Positions 29,017 through 37,980 of a stretch of DNA of 43,212 nt are shown here, one piece after another. The stretch spans positions 1 to 43,212 of the IMG/VR virus record IMGVR_UViG_3300042923_000568; one strand, written 5' to 3'. The position numbers and the translations under genes were made by a program. The notes under the pieces were generated by a model that was given only the letters and a program-made list of their open reading frames with translations, was not told where the DNA came from and ran no database searches. Numbering within the stretch: position 1 is the first letter of the stretch; the number at the start of each line of letters is the position of its first letter. This DNA comes from a virus.

Positions 29017-30606
29017 TTGTCCATTAATCAAACAGCTTTTTCAATTGCAATGAAAGATATGGGTTTTATGATAAATGCAGCACAAGCGAATATGAAATAT
29101 CTTTCGGGTCCTGTATATAACGTTTTAGGGTATGGGGCTAAAGGCGATGGCGTAAAAGATGATACAGCATCGATCCAGAAGGCTATAGATGCAGCTTATG
29201 CAGCTGGTGGAGGTCAAGTATTTTTCCCGACAGGAACCTATCTAACCTCGCGCTTGTATTTAAAATCCAATGTCCGAATGAACGGTAATGGTGCAACACT
29301 GAAAGCGTCTGTAGGTTCAAATTATATCATTTCCTTGGTAAACGGCAGCAATATGATCATCGAGGATTTCATTTTCGATTGTACGAATCTAACTGCTATT
29401 GGAGGGGACGATGGGGCTGGTGCATCTGCTGTATACTTGCCCGTAACTCAACAGCCGTTTGACTTCATACACGTGGTAGATAACAAATTTATCAATATCC
29501 CCATGAATGCACAAGAGTATCATGCTTTGCTAGTTAATGGAGCGAATATTTATGTGAGTGGGAATTACGTACCGCAATGCGGTGGAGACTCACTAAATTT
29601 CAATGGAGGATTGAATATTGTAACAAATAATATAGTCAAAAACTCCAATGATGGTGCAATCGCATTTAATAATGGCGCTAAAGGAATAATATCAAACAAT
29701 ATTATCGAAAAATGCAACTTAGGAGTTGGAGCCGGTCCGGAAGGAACAAATACCGATCCCGACTTATACGAGCATCAATTCGTAATTTCTAATAATGAAA
29801 TAACGGGATGCGATTATGGGATGCTTTTTGGTTGGTTTGGTTATGTCGGAAGGAACGGACCGACAAACTTTATTGTACAGGGAAATACGATCAGAAAATG
29901 TCGGAGTGCTGCTTTCCAGTATGACGGAGCGACGAACACATGGGAAGCAAATGGCTCTATCATAGGAAATGTAATCACCGGTACTGGTTCGGACTTATAT
30001 AACGGCACATTTTCAACAAATTGCCATGATATTTTGGTTGTAAATAGTGGTTTGGTAAACATCACTGGAAATACATGTGTTAGATCAGAAGGTACAGGAA
30101 CTAGACAAGGAATATACGTTTCAAATTCTGATAATATAACCGTTGAAGCGAACAACATCAGGGGAAAGGATTCTTCACCATATTCGTACGGGATCTATGT
30201 TGACGATTGCCAATTTAGCAATTTCAATAATAACAATATCAACCTCGCAACCACAGGTATTTTGAGTGAAGATAGCGGAAGATCACGGGGGAAATATAAT
30301 GCATATTGCTCTAACTCGATATTCCAATTTGGTGATAAAGGTATCGTCATCATAGAATCCGCAACTAATTTCGAAATCTCCGAAAACACCATATTTTCGG
30401 GTGCTTCCAATGCTTGGGGAATTCATATTTCGCCAGTAGCACAATTTTTCTCCGTTTCCAACAACACTATATACGTACCGAATTACGCGATAGCTATCAA
30501 CGCAGGACCGGCAGACAATTACCGCGTCGAAGGAAATACCGTGTTTAGTAAATTGATTGATGACGCCGGAACTGGAACAAGTAAACAGGTTACAAATAAC
30601 TGGTGA
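29017..30606 (+). CDS. Beta-helix tailspike (pectate-lyase-like)
   Basis: A 529-aa protein from TTG 29017 with GAGGTGATTCACG upstream. A 35-residue N-terminal virion-binding part precedes the Pectate_lyase_3 signature VLGYGAKGDGVKDDTASIQKAIDAA at about 43-67 and GGGQVFFPTGTYL. The rest is a right-handed parallel beta-helix with repeated asparagine-ladder turns (NNIVKNSNDGAIAFNN, ISNNIIEKCNLG, SNNEITGCDYG). Tailspikes with this fold bind and often cut surface polysaccharides. No catalytic residues can be assigned by eye. AT-rich codons and position suggest host-range variation. Confidence 0.88.
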   Translation: MSINQTAFSIAMKDMGFMINAAQANMKYLSGPVYNVLGYGAKGDGVKDDTASIQKAIDAAYAAGGGQVFFPTGTYLTSRLYLKSNVRMNGNGATLKASVGSNYIISLVNGSNMIIEDFIFDCTNLTAIGGDDGAGASAVYLPVTQQPFDFIHVVDNKFINIPMNAQEYHALLVNGANIYVSGNYVPQCGGDSLNFNGGLNIVTNNIVKNSNDGAIAFNNGAKGIISNNIIEKCNLGVGAGPEGTNTDPDLYEHQFVISNNEITGCDYGMLFGWFGYVGRNGPTNFIVQGNTIRKCRSAAFQYDGATNTWEANGSIIGNVITGTGSDLYNGTFSTNCHDILVVNSGLVNITGNTCVRSEGTGTRQGIYVSNSDNITVEANNIRGKDSSPYSYGIYVDDCQFSNFNNNNINLATTGILSEDSGRSRGKYNAYCSNSIFQFGDKGIVIIESATNFEISENTIFSGASNAWGIHISPVAQFFSVSNNTIYVPNYAIAINAGPADNYRVEGNTVFSKLIDDAGTGTSKQVTNNW

Positions 30607-30619
30607 AAAGGGGATAAGT

Positions 30620-32029
30620 ATGACTTACTGGCAGCCAATACACGGCATATCTGATCCAATCCCTATACGATCCTTTGACGGCGTATATAAACCTGATGAC
30701 GAAGGGTTTAACCTACCAGAGTCATTATTCACGGAACTGATCAACTTCGCCCCTGACGACCATCCAGCGCTTACCACAAGACCGGGATATTCGGTGGTAG
30801 GGACGTTTGGTACCCGGGTGTTGGGATTTGGTGCTTGGAAGGATAATGAGCTTCATGCGGTATTCTCGGATGGCACATGGCGCAAATACGATGGATCAAC
30901 ATGGACCACATTGGCAACGGGTTTAAATACTTCTGCCGAATGGTCTTTTTGTAATTTCAAAGGAAATCTCGCCGGTATTAACCTGATAGGAGCAAATGGA
31001 GTTGATCCGATTAAACGGTATGACGGAGCAACGGTACAGAACCTTGCAAACGCTCCTGCAGGCGGAAAATATATCGATACACAGTCAAACCGTCTTTACT
31101 GCGCGGTAGGCAATATAGTGAAATACTCAGCGCTAAATAAGGCAGACGACTGGACAACAGTTAACGAGGCCGGCGAGGTCGTATACGAAACGAATAGCGG
31201 TGAAGATATAAACGGCTTAAATGCTGGTAACGGAAATGTTACTGCGTTTAAGCCGTCTTCTATTCGCGAATTATACGGAACCGGACCTAGCAGTTATAAG
31301 TTTGAAGCTGTATCTGCCGACATAGGGATAACTGGCGACAAGGCTGTAACAGTAAACAATGATCTGCTTCCGATGATCGGACGGGACGGAATATATATTT
31401 ATTCCGGTGGTCTTCGCCCAAAGAAAGACTTCTCTAGGCCGGTTGATAACTTCGCTTTAGAAATGAATCAATCTCAATTAGCAAAATGCGCTGCAGGCAC
31501 AGACGGTAAGCACATCTACTTTGCAATACCTTACAAATCGGCGACTGAAAACAATCGCATCCTGCAGTTCGACACGATCCATAAGAACTGGTATACCTGG
31601 GATGGGATCGCCGTCACGCACTTCCTACGCATCAAAGATAAGCTTTATATCGGTGACGCTTCGGGCCGAGTATTGCTCGTTGGAGGCACGACAGATGGAG
31701 GGCAACCCATAACGTCTACAGCTATTACAAAGCCGTTCACAGCCGGTTCTATCGCTCGTAGGAACCAATGGTTCAAGCTTTGGGTGGTAGTGAGTATTCC
31801 GACCGGAAGCACGATTTCCATCTACGTTAGTCCATCGGCTCAAGGAGAAGACTGGGTCCTAGCGAACACGATGACCTCAAATTCAAACATCCAGTATAAA
31901 AAGATTCTTGTCCCTACAAATAGCGTTGCAAGGGCGAATGCGGTTCGCTTAAAGATCGTAGCGACGGGCCCCGTAACGATCCACGAAATAACTAGACAGG
32001 TACGGGAATTGCCGATGGGAGGTAAATAA
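30620..32029 (+). CDS. gp10-like tail hub / stabilisation protein
   Basis: A 469-aa protein from ATG 30620 after AAAGGGGATAAGT; an upstream in-frame ATG lies inside the tailspike gene. It is beta-rich with propeller-like repeats: LGFGAWKDNELHAVFSDGTWRKYDGSTW, FCNFKGNLAGINLIGANG, YIDTQSNRLYCAVGNIVKYS. The style matches P22 gp10-type packaged-DNA stabilisation proteins, which plug the portal and form the short tail hub. The C-terminal beta domain (FKLWVVVSIPTGSTISIYVS) may bind the tailspike or needle. The family call is by eye and gene order. Confidence 0.72.
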   Translation: MTYWQPIHGISDPIPIRSFDGVYKPDDEGFNLPESLFTELINFAPDDHPALTTRPGYSVVGTFGTRVLGFGAWKDNELHAVFSDGTWRKYDGSTWTTLATGLNTSAEWSFCNFKGNLAGINLIGANGVDPIKRYDGATVQNLANAPAGGKYIDTQSNRLYCAVGNIVKYSALNKADDWTTVNEAGEVVYETNSGEDINGLNAGNGNVTAFKPSSIRELYGTGPSSYKFEAVSADIGITGDKAVTVNNDLLPMIGRDGIYIYSGGLRPKKDFSRPVDNFALEMNQSQLAKCAAGTDGKHIYFAIPYKSATENNRILQFDTIHKNWYTWDGIAVTHFLRIKDKLYIGDASGRVLLVGGTTDGGQPITSTAITKPFTAGSIARRNQWFKLWVVVSIPTGSTISIYVSPSAQGEDWVLANTMTSNSNIQYKKILVPTNSVARANAVRLKIVATGPVTIHEITRQVRELPMGGK

Positions 32030-32031
32030 TT

Positions 32032-32709
32032 ATGCCGATTATGGCGATTCACGTCATTCAAGACGATATTACGCATGAGGAGCTATTGGAGGAATTCGCG
32101 AAACTGCAAAAGACAGTCAGGTACATCCTCAATGGGCAAATCGATTTCGAAAATATCCGGGCACGCAGCATCCAAGCGGAAAATATCGCAGTTGGGGCGA
32201 TAACAGCCGAGGAAATTGCAACGAATTCAATAACAGCGGACAAGATGGATGTAAATGAATTATCCGCAATAACGGCCAATATGGGCACTATCACGGCCGG
32301 GTCGATAACTACCGATGCCCATATTGATGTAGGAACGGATGCCAGGATCGGAAATATACTGTACTTAAACGAATCTGACGGGACTGGTTCAAAAGGCATT
32401 GTCTTCTCTACAGCGGCAGGTCAAACGGCAAGAATATCGTCGCAGTCAGGGGATATTGGAATCCAGTCCGGGGGATTTATCACCTTTACAATAGGCAGTT
32501 CGCAAGGTGCTGTATTTAATCAGCGCGTTCAAGCCCCAAATTTCAATGCGACATCCTCCATTACAATAAATAATGCAGCAGTAGCCACAGAAGGGTATGT
32601 GAACGCAGGTCTAGCAACAAAAGCAAATGTATTTACTGGATATTCGGGCAGCATCCCAGCGGGCGCAACATTATTCGTCTCAAATGGAGTAATTACTGGG
32701 TATACCTAA
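32032..32709 (+). CDS. Tail fibre or needle-like protein
   Basis: A 225-aa protein from ATG 32032, 2 bases after the preceding stop, with GGGAGGTAAATAATT upstream. The N-terminus is helical (EELLEEFAKLQKTVRYILNG). Residues 50-95 are repeats typical of trimeric phage fibres (NIAVGAITAEEIATNSITADKMDV, ITANMGTITAGSITTD). A small beta-prism-like distal part follows, ending in a glycine-rich tip. Such repeats pack as a triple helix. Given the P22-type layout it could be the cell-wall-penetrating needle or a short fibre. Confidence 0.72.
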   Translation: MPIMAIHVIQDDITHEELLEEFAKLQKTVRYILNGQIDFENIRARSIQAENIAVGAITAEEIATNSITADKMDVNELSAITANMGTITAGSITTDAHIDVGTDARIGNILYLNESDGTGSKGIVFSTAAGQTARISSQSGDIGIQSGGFITFTIGSSQGAVFNQRVQAPNFNATSSITINNAAVATEGYVNAGLATKANVFTGYSGSIPAGATLFVSNGVITGYT

Positions 32710-32732
32710 TCACGAGTAAAGGAGAAATAACA

Positions 32733-32885
32733 ATGTCCGAGATTGCAGTAATTCTTTCCATAATTGCCGTATTAACAGGCGTATCGGTTCAAGCTTGCAA
32801 GGAACCGAAGATTAAGATGGTGCAGATAAAATATGAAATCGGAGAGCCGTTAACGATCACGAAAGAAAAGGTCATAAAAGATTAA
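32733..32885 (+). CDS. Small membrane or lipoprotein-like protein
   Basis: A 50-aa protein from ATG 32733 with AAAGGAGAAATAAC upstream. A hydrophobic N-terminal segment (IAVILSIIAVLTGVSV) is followed by QACKEPK, a weak lipobox candidate, and a basic tail. It lacks the usual basic start of a signal peptide. It may be a single-span phage membrane protein. The function is unknown. Confidence 0.65.
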   Translation: MSEIAVILSIIAVLTGVSVQACKEPKIKMVQIKYEIGEPLTITKEKVIKD

Positions 32886-32888
32886 TTC

Positions 32889-32917
32889 GGTCGCCTAAAG
32901 GCGGCTTATTTTATTTC
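32889..32917 (+). terminator. Rho-independent terminator
   Basis: A 6-bp stem GTCGCC-TAAA-GGCGGC (one G-T pair) followed by TTATTTTATTT, right after the 50-aa gene. It divides the tail genes from the large internal-protein genes. Confidence 0.75.
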
Positions 32918-32933
32918 GCCAAGGGGTGATATT

Positions 32934-34199
32934 ATGGCAACATCCACACAGCCGGTAAAGACCGTACCAGCGCCGAAACAAATGATTTCGCCGAGTAACG
33001 TGAACATTACAAAAAATGTGCCACCTCCACCTACCGAGAGCCAAAAGGCCGCACAGGATTGGATCAACAACCCAAAGAGTGGACAAGGCGGCATGGACCT
33101 TTATACGAAGGTACAAAACGATCGGTGGCAGACAGCGAACAAGAACAAGGACTACGACCTCATGAAGCGTCTACAGTCCGACTCGCAGGGTGTAGGCTAT
33201 ACACTAAACCCGTACAATCCACCGGCGCCAAACACATCAGCTCCGAAAGAGTTTGCAGACTGGCAAGCGAAGCAAGGGGAATTAATGCAAAAATTCGAAA
33301 CCATGCTGAATAATCCAGTCCAGTTCAATCCAGAAACGGACCCAAGGTATCAGGCATTCCGGCAATTGTCACAGAAGCGAGCAGGAGACGCAAGCAGGGC
33401 GGCTATGGAGACGATGAATGACCGGGGCTTGCTGAATAGTTCAATCACGGCATCTCAACTCGGGCAAATCCAACAGGGGGCCGAACAGGAAGCGCTAGCA
33501 GCTATACCGCAATTCTATGCAGAGGCGCGCCAAGACTATCAGGACCGCCTTCGTAATGCGGCTGAGATGCTTCGGTTCGCTGCTGGTCGTGGTGATGTTG
33601 CCGCCGACTTGGATTACCGCAATCAACGTGCGGCACGTTCGGATATGGAATCGGATCGGACGTTTGATCGTAGTGTGCTTGAAAGCAATCGCAACTTTGA
33701 TCGTGGGGCGTTCGAGAATGACAGGGCCTATGAATATCAAGTCGGACGTGATCAAGTAGGCGATCAGCGATATGCACAGGAATTCGAATACCAGCAAGCG
33801 CGCGACCAGATCAAAGACGAGCAGTACAAGCAGCAGTTTGATGAGGACGTTCGTCGATTTGGCCTAGATTACGCATTACGAGCTGCAGCTCAGGCGAACC
33901 AATTCGCGAATGCCGCGGCTGATAATGCGAGGGCGAATGCGTCGTTGGGTCTGCAGAGAGAACGGTTTGAGTTTGATAAGCAGCAAGCAAATTCAAAAGG
34001 ATCTACCGGAACACGTAATTCGTATAAGGAAAATCCGGAGTATTCGCAAGAGTTGCAGTATATTTATTCTAATCCTAAAAATGCAATTAATGAGATTCAG
34101 GATAATGTACAGGCTCTGATAGAGGCGTATGGGAACGATGGGTATAACGATCTCTTAAAGGAAGCACAGCGAGTTCAAAAGGCGTCTAGTGAAGGCTAG
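32934..34199 (+). CDS. Presumed internal virion / DNA ejection protein
   Basis: A 421-aa protein from ATG 32934 with AAGGGGTGATATT upstream. The front is proline-rich and disordered. The middle has SQKRAGDASRAAMETMNDRGLLNSS, a motif I associate with small-virion internal proteins. Residues about 225-320 form a degenerate repeat of Asp/Arg/Phe units (DRTFDRSVLESNRNFDRGAFENDRAYEYQ in outline). The C-terminal third is long helix. Together with the following 1183-aa gene it occupies the place of P22 ejection genes (7, 20, 16). Ejection is an inference from position and composition. Confidence 0.6.
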   Translation: MATSTQPVKTVPAPKQMISPSNVNITKNVPPPPTESQKAAQDWINNPKSGQGGMDLYTKVQNDRWQTANKNKDYDLMKRLQSDSQGVGYTLNPYNPPAPNTSAPKEFADWQAKQGELMQKFETMLNNPVQFNPETDPRYQAFRQLSQKRAGDASRAAMETMNDRGLLNSSITASQLGQIQQGAEQEALAAIPQFYAEARQDYQDRLRNAAEMLRFAAGRGDVAADLDYRNQRAARSDMESDRTFDRSVLESNRNFDRGAFENDRAYEYQVGRDQVGDQRYAQEFEYQQARDQIKDEQYKQQFDEDVRRFGLDYALRAAAQANQFANAAADNARANASLGLQRERFEFDKQQANSKGSTGTRNSYKENPEYSQELQYIYSNPKNAINEIQDNVQALIEAYGNDGYNDLLKEAQRVQKASSEG

Positions 34200-34213
34200 G
34201 GAGGTGTGGGACG

Positions 34214-37200
34214 GTGGCCGTATTAGGTAGTAAGAGAGAAGGTAGCGAGTCCGGCGGTATTCTGTCCAGGAAGAAGAAAGCCCAATCCTTCGAAAACGTT
34301 CTTGGTGTAAAACCCCCGACTCTTGATGTTGGTAATTCTCAACTCGGACGCGATATCGAGCGATTCGAAGTTGAGCAAGCTTCGAAACCACCCGAACCAC
34401 CGGAACCTAGCTTTTTAGATAAATCGCTGTCAATTCTCGGCAGACCAAAAGAAGTTGGAAAAATGGCGCTCGATATTGTCGGGCGTCCTTCTCAGGTTCT
34501 AGCTGAAATGGCGACTCCGACAGCTCCTATGATACGTCCAGCAGAAGGTGGAGGATCGGAGAATATCCCAGGTACGAATGCACGGGAGGAGCTTCTTAAG
34601 CGTACAGGACAGCGACCGGCAGAAGGTTCGGAACGTGTACTAGGCGCGATCGGTGCTTCTTTCCTACCTATGGGTGGAGGTGGACCTCTCGGGCCAAGTT
34701 CTGGGAATCTATACCGCGCTGCAGGTGATGTAGCTGAACAGTTTTTAACACGGGCCGGAACTGGATTAGGTGGAAGAGTGGCAAGAGAGGTCGCAACAGA
34801 AGCAATGGCCGGCGTACCACTTGGTATCGGACAATCACTTGGCACAGGATCCGGGGATATGCGTGAAGCTGTAACGGAGGGATTGATAGGAGGCGCTCTA
34901 GGCGTAGGATTAGGCGCTGCTGGCCCTGCAATTGGTGCGGCAGGTAAAAGGATTCTTGGACGTTCTAAAGCTCCTGATGCGCCTACAGGTACTTCTAAGG
35001 CGCAGGTGGTGGAACCTACGGTATCACCCGAAAAATCGCCAGCAGAAGAAGCGAAACCGATGCAACAAAATTGGTTTACACGCCTATTCGGTGAGCAGAA
35101 TCTAGGCATTACACCATTCGGTTCAAACAAGAGCAACAGGATGGTAGAAACCGCTCAGCAGATCGTCAATAATCCATTGAAAAACAATGTGACCGGCGCT
35201 GTAGAAAAAACCAAACAAGCAGGTCGGGCGGCTTATCAGAATACCGTCGATTACCTATCCCCGTTAAAAACGATAAACCGCGAGACGTATGACGCAGCAT
35301 TGGACGCCTCCAGGGCTAACAATATTGCGAATACGATCGTGCGCGATAAGTTCGTCGATAACGAGGGGAACGTGATAGGGTCAAGCTTGAACGACATCAT
35401 GACTCAGGTTCGTGGCCTGGGTAAGAAATTCGACGATTACATCGTTCTACGTCACGCCATAACGCGTATGAAACGTGGTGAGAAGGTATATGACGACGCG
35501 CTGAATATGACGCCTGAGAAAGCAGCGGAAGCCGTTGCAAAGCTTGAAGCACGGTACCCCGAAATAAAGAAGGCCGGGGAAGATTGGGATGCATTCAACA
35601 CGAACCTGCTTGATTCCGGAGTTCGAGAAGGACTGATTTCCCAAGCAGCAAGGGATGCAATGAGGGAACAGAATCCGAACTACGCATCTATGCGCCGGCA
35701 ATTCGAATTAGGCGAAAAACTTGCTCGACCAAGATTCGGTGGCGGTGGTTCTGCGTTCTCCGGACAATCGGCACCGATAAAATCGGTATCGCCAACCGGT
35801 TCTACACGCAAGATCGTAAGCCCGATACGATCCGCAATCGAACAGGCTTATGCTTGGAAGAACGCCGAACTTCGAAATAGAACGATGCAACAAGTCGTTA
35901 AGTCGATTCAGGCAGATCCCGAAGGAATGAAGGGGATCGTCGAAATCGTTAAAAAGCCATCTACCAGTTACCGCAGTTTGGACGATGCATTGCGCGAAGG
36001 TGGCTCGGAAGAGTTCTTGGAACAGCTTGACAACGATTATAAATCGCTTTTCAAAGCTGCCAAGACTGGAGAAGAGAACATTGTACGAGCTATGATAAAC
36101 GGCCAACCGGTATATGTTAAGGTACATAATCCGGAGGCTGTAAAGGCGCTTCTCGGCATGGGATCCGATCAAACGGGTATCGTCCTCGGAGCGCTGCAAA
36201 TGCTATCCAATGCGACGAAACGCGGCGCTACGGGTCTCCTCGCTCCGATGTTTGCTGTTAAGAACCTTACGGCCGACACGGTTCAGGCAGCGATACAGTC
36301 ACCAAATGCAATCAAGCACATTGCCGTAGATATGCCATACGCTCTAATTAGTTCGGTTGCTGACGTTCTTAGAATCCCGGGCCTGAAAAACCTTGCCGAA
36401 GACTTCCGACGTTCTGGTGGTGAGTATTCGGCCCTATTGCGCGGCGACCGGCCAGTAAATCGAGCAGTATTCAATCTACGGAAAGAAGCGCCGTTGTCTA
36501 CCGCTGGAATCGCTAAAGGTGCCGTGTCAGCCCTCAAAGCTCCGTTTAAAGGACTGGAGAAGATTGCAGACGTTACGGAAAACGTAAACCGCATGGCAGC
36601 GTTTAGACGTGCTATGGTGGGTAAGGAACGCACTCCCGAGAATGTCCGTAATGCCATTAATGCGGCACGTGAATCAACCACAAACTTCTCTCGTAAAGGG
36701 TCGTTCTATCAGCAAACCGAAGCGCTTGTTCCGTACTCCAATGCTGCTGTGCAAGGGATCTACCGGATAGCTAAGTCGTTCTATAAAAATCCGGTGAAGA
36801 CGCTGGCTGGCGTAGGGACATTGGTAATTGCTCCGAAACTCTACGAGTACGCGCAGTTCAACGATGACCCGGATTATCAGAAGCTTCCGGCTCGGGAACG
36901 GTACCGGAACGTTTTTGTAGGAAAGAATAAAGACGGAACCTTTGTTAAGCTTCCCATGCCGCCTGAATATGAAGCGTTTGGGGCGTTTATGACGGATGTG
37001 ATGAACCATATCATTCAAGGTGATCCGCAAGCCTACAAAGGCACGCTGGACGCTGTAGTCAATGCCTTTACGCCTCCGTTGGTATCTGGCGCATTGCAAG
37101 GAGCAACGCAAGGTGGAGGGCCGGAGCAGAGTCTAGCCGGCGCTATCAATTCTACGGTAGCAGCTCCTGGCGTGGCGATGGTGGCTAACAAGAGCTTCAC

Positions 37201-37765
37201 CGGTGCGCCGATTGTTCCGAAGCGCTTGGAAGATGTATCCGCGAGAAACCAATACGACGAGCGTACAAGCAGTATATCCAAGACGATCGGCGAGAAGATC
37301 GGCATGTCACCGATGAAGGTTGATTACCTGCTACGTGCATACGGTGGCGACCCGGCGAGATTGCTGCTTCCTTTGAACTCGCCAGTAGGTGGAGGCACTA
37401 CGCGGAATACGCTGCTTAAAAACTTCATCTCGGATCCGGTGTTTACCAATACGCTGTCCGATGATTTCTATACAGCCAAGGAGAAATACACCAAAGCCAA
37501 GAATGATAATGAGAAATTCGGCGATCCGTTGCCGTCCTGGTACTCTGAATCGATGGAAAAGCTAATTAATTCTCAGGCCAAAAATTCAGTATCGAAAAAT
37601 CTGTCTGCACTTAATGAAAAGAAACGGCAGATTTCCGGCGATCAAAGTCTCGGGGCGAAGGATAAGGCTCAGAGATTGCGGACAGTCCAAGCGCAAATCA
37701 ACGAAATCTACACTGACGTTAACAGCCAACTAGTTTCAACTGGATTCAAGTTTCCTAATCGCTAG
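34214..37765 (+). CDS. Very large internal virion protein with LPD38-like region
   Basis: A 1183-aa protein from GTG 34214 with GGGAGGTGTGGGACG upstream. Residues 1-110 are basic and disordered. Residues about 175-255 are glycine/alanine-rich and could insert in membranes (GGALGVGLGAAGPAIGAAG). A long helical middle follows (about 300-650). Residues about 775-950 resemble the large polyvalent-protein domain LPD38: NVRNAINAARESTTNFSRKG, ALVPYSNAAVQGIYRIAKSFYKNPVKT, LPARERYRNVFVGKN, LPMPPEYEAFGAF. Polyvalent proteins are carried in the virion and delivered with the DNA, often to counter host defences. No protease, lytic transglycosylase or nuclease signature is visible. I infer a combined ejection-channel and delivered protein. 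Confidence 0.65.
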   Translation: MAVLGSKREGSESGGILSRKKKAQSFENVLGVKPPTLDVGNSQLGRDIERFEVEQASKPPEPPEPSFLDKSLSILGRPKEVGKMALDIVGRPSQVLAEMATPTAPMIRPAEGGGSENIPGTNAREELLKRTGQRPAEGSERVLGAIGASFLPMGGGGPLGPSSGNLYRAAGDVAEQFLTRAGTGLGGRVAREVATEAMAGVPLGIGQSLGTGSGDMREAVTEGLIGGALGVGLGAAGPAIGAAGKRILGRSKAPDAPTGTSKAQVVEPTVSPEKSPAEEAKPMQQNWFTRLFGEQNLGITPFGSNKSNRMVETAQQIVNNPLKNNVTGAVEKTKQAGRAAYQNTVDYLSPLKTINRETYDAALDASRANNIANTIVRDKFVDNEGNVIGSSLNDIMTQVRGLGKKFDDYIVLRHAITRMKRGEKVYDDALNMTPEKAAEAVAKLEARYPEIKKAGEDWDAFNTNLLDSGVREGLISQAARDAMREQNPNYASMRRQFELGEKLARPRFGGGGSAFSGQSAPIKSVSPTGSTRKIVSPIRSAIEQAYAWKNAELRNRTMQQVVKSIQADPEGMKGIVEIVKKPSTSYRSLDDALREGGSEEFLEQLDNDYKSLFKAAKTGEENIVRAMINGQPVYVKVHNPEAVKALLGMGSDQTGIVLGALQMLSNATKRGATGLLAPMFAVKNLTADTVQAAIQSPNAIKHIAVDMPYALISSVADVLRIPGLKNLAEDFRRSGGEYSALLRGDRPVNRAVFNLRKEAPLSTAGIAKGAVSALKAPFKGLEKIADVTENVNRMAAFRRAMVGKERTPENVRNAINAARESTTNFSRKGSFYQQTEALVPYSNAAVQGIYRIAKSFYKNPVKTLAGVGTLVIAPKLYEYAQFNDDPDYQKLPARERYRNVFVGKNKDGTFVKLPMPPEYEAFGAFMTDVMNHIIQGDPQAYKGTLDAVVNAFTPPLVSGALQGATQGGGPEQSLAGAINSTVAAPGVAMVANKSFTGAPIVPKRLEDVSARNQYDERTSSISKTIGEKIGMSPMKVDYLLRAYGGDPARLLLPLNSPVGGGTTRNTLLKNFISDPVFTNTLSDDFYTAKEKYTKAKNDNEKFGDPLPSWYSESMEKLINSQAKNSVSKNLSALNEKKRQISGDQSLGAKDKAQRLRTVQAQINEIYTDVNSQLVSTGFKFPNR

Positions 37766-37786
37766 ACGCCTCCGGGCGTCTTTTCT
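37765..37786 (+). terminator. Rho-independent terminator
   Basis: GACGCC-TCC-GGGCGTC followed by TTTTCTATT, overlapping the stop codon of the 1183-aa gene. It separates virion genes from the lysis cassette. Confidence 0.85.
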
Positions 37787-37800
37787 ATTGGAGGTGAGCC

Positions 37801-37980
37801 ATGATCCACATGATTGTTCAAATGTGCACCATTACCCAACAGCCGGCTGATCAAAGCGAGTTTTACCGCGCGGTATGCAAAACACACGGTAAAGCTACCG
37901 CCGACAAATTAACCTATGAAGCGATCATTCCACCTCTGGAGGAACCATGTACGACCTCATCCTCGATACGATCGGGATAA
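37801..37980 (+). CDS. Small hypothetical protein at start of lysis cassette
   Basis: A 59-aa protein from ATG 37801 with GGAGGTGAGCC upstream. It opens with a methionine-rich strand (IHMIVQMCTITQQP), then a helical part (SEFYRAVCKTHGKATADKL). The final 11 residues overlap the next gene's start. The family is not recognised. Confidence 0.6.
   Translation: MIHMIVQMCTITQQPADQSEFYRAVCKTHGKATADKLTYEAIIPPLEEPCTTSSSIRSG

Noticed and set aside
34492-35136. Minus-strand 214-codon frame opposite the 1183-aa gene
   Set aside because: Low-complexity Pro/Ser/Ala composition created by the reverse of Gly/Ala-rich codons; no start signal.
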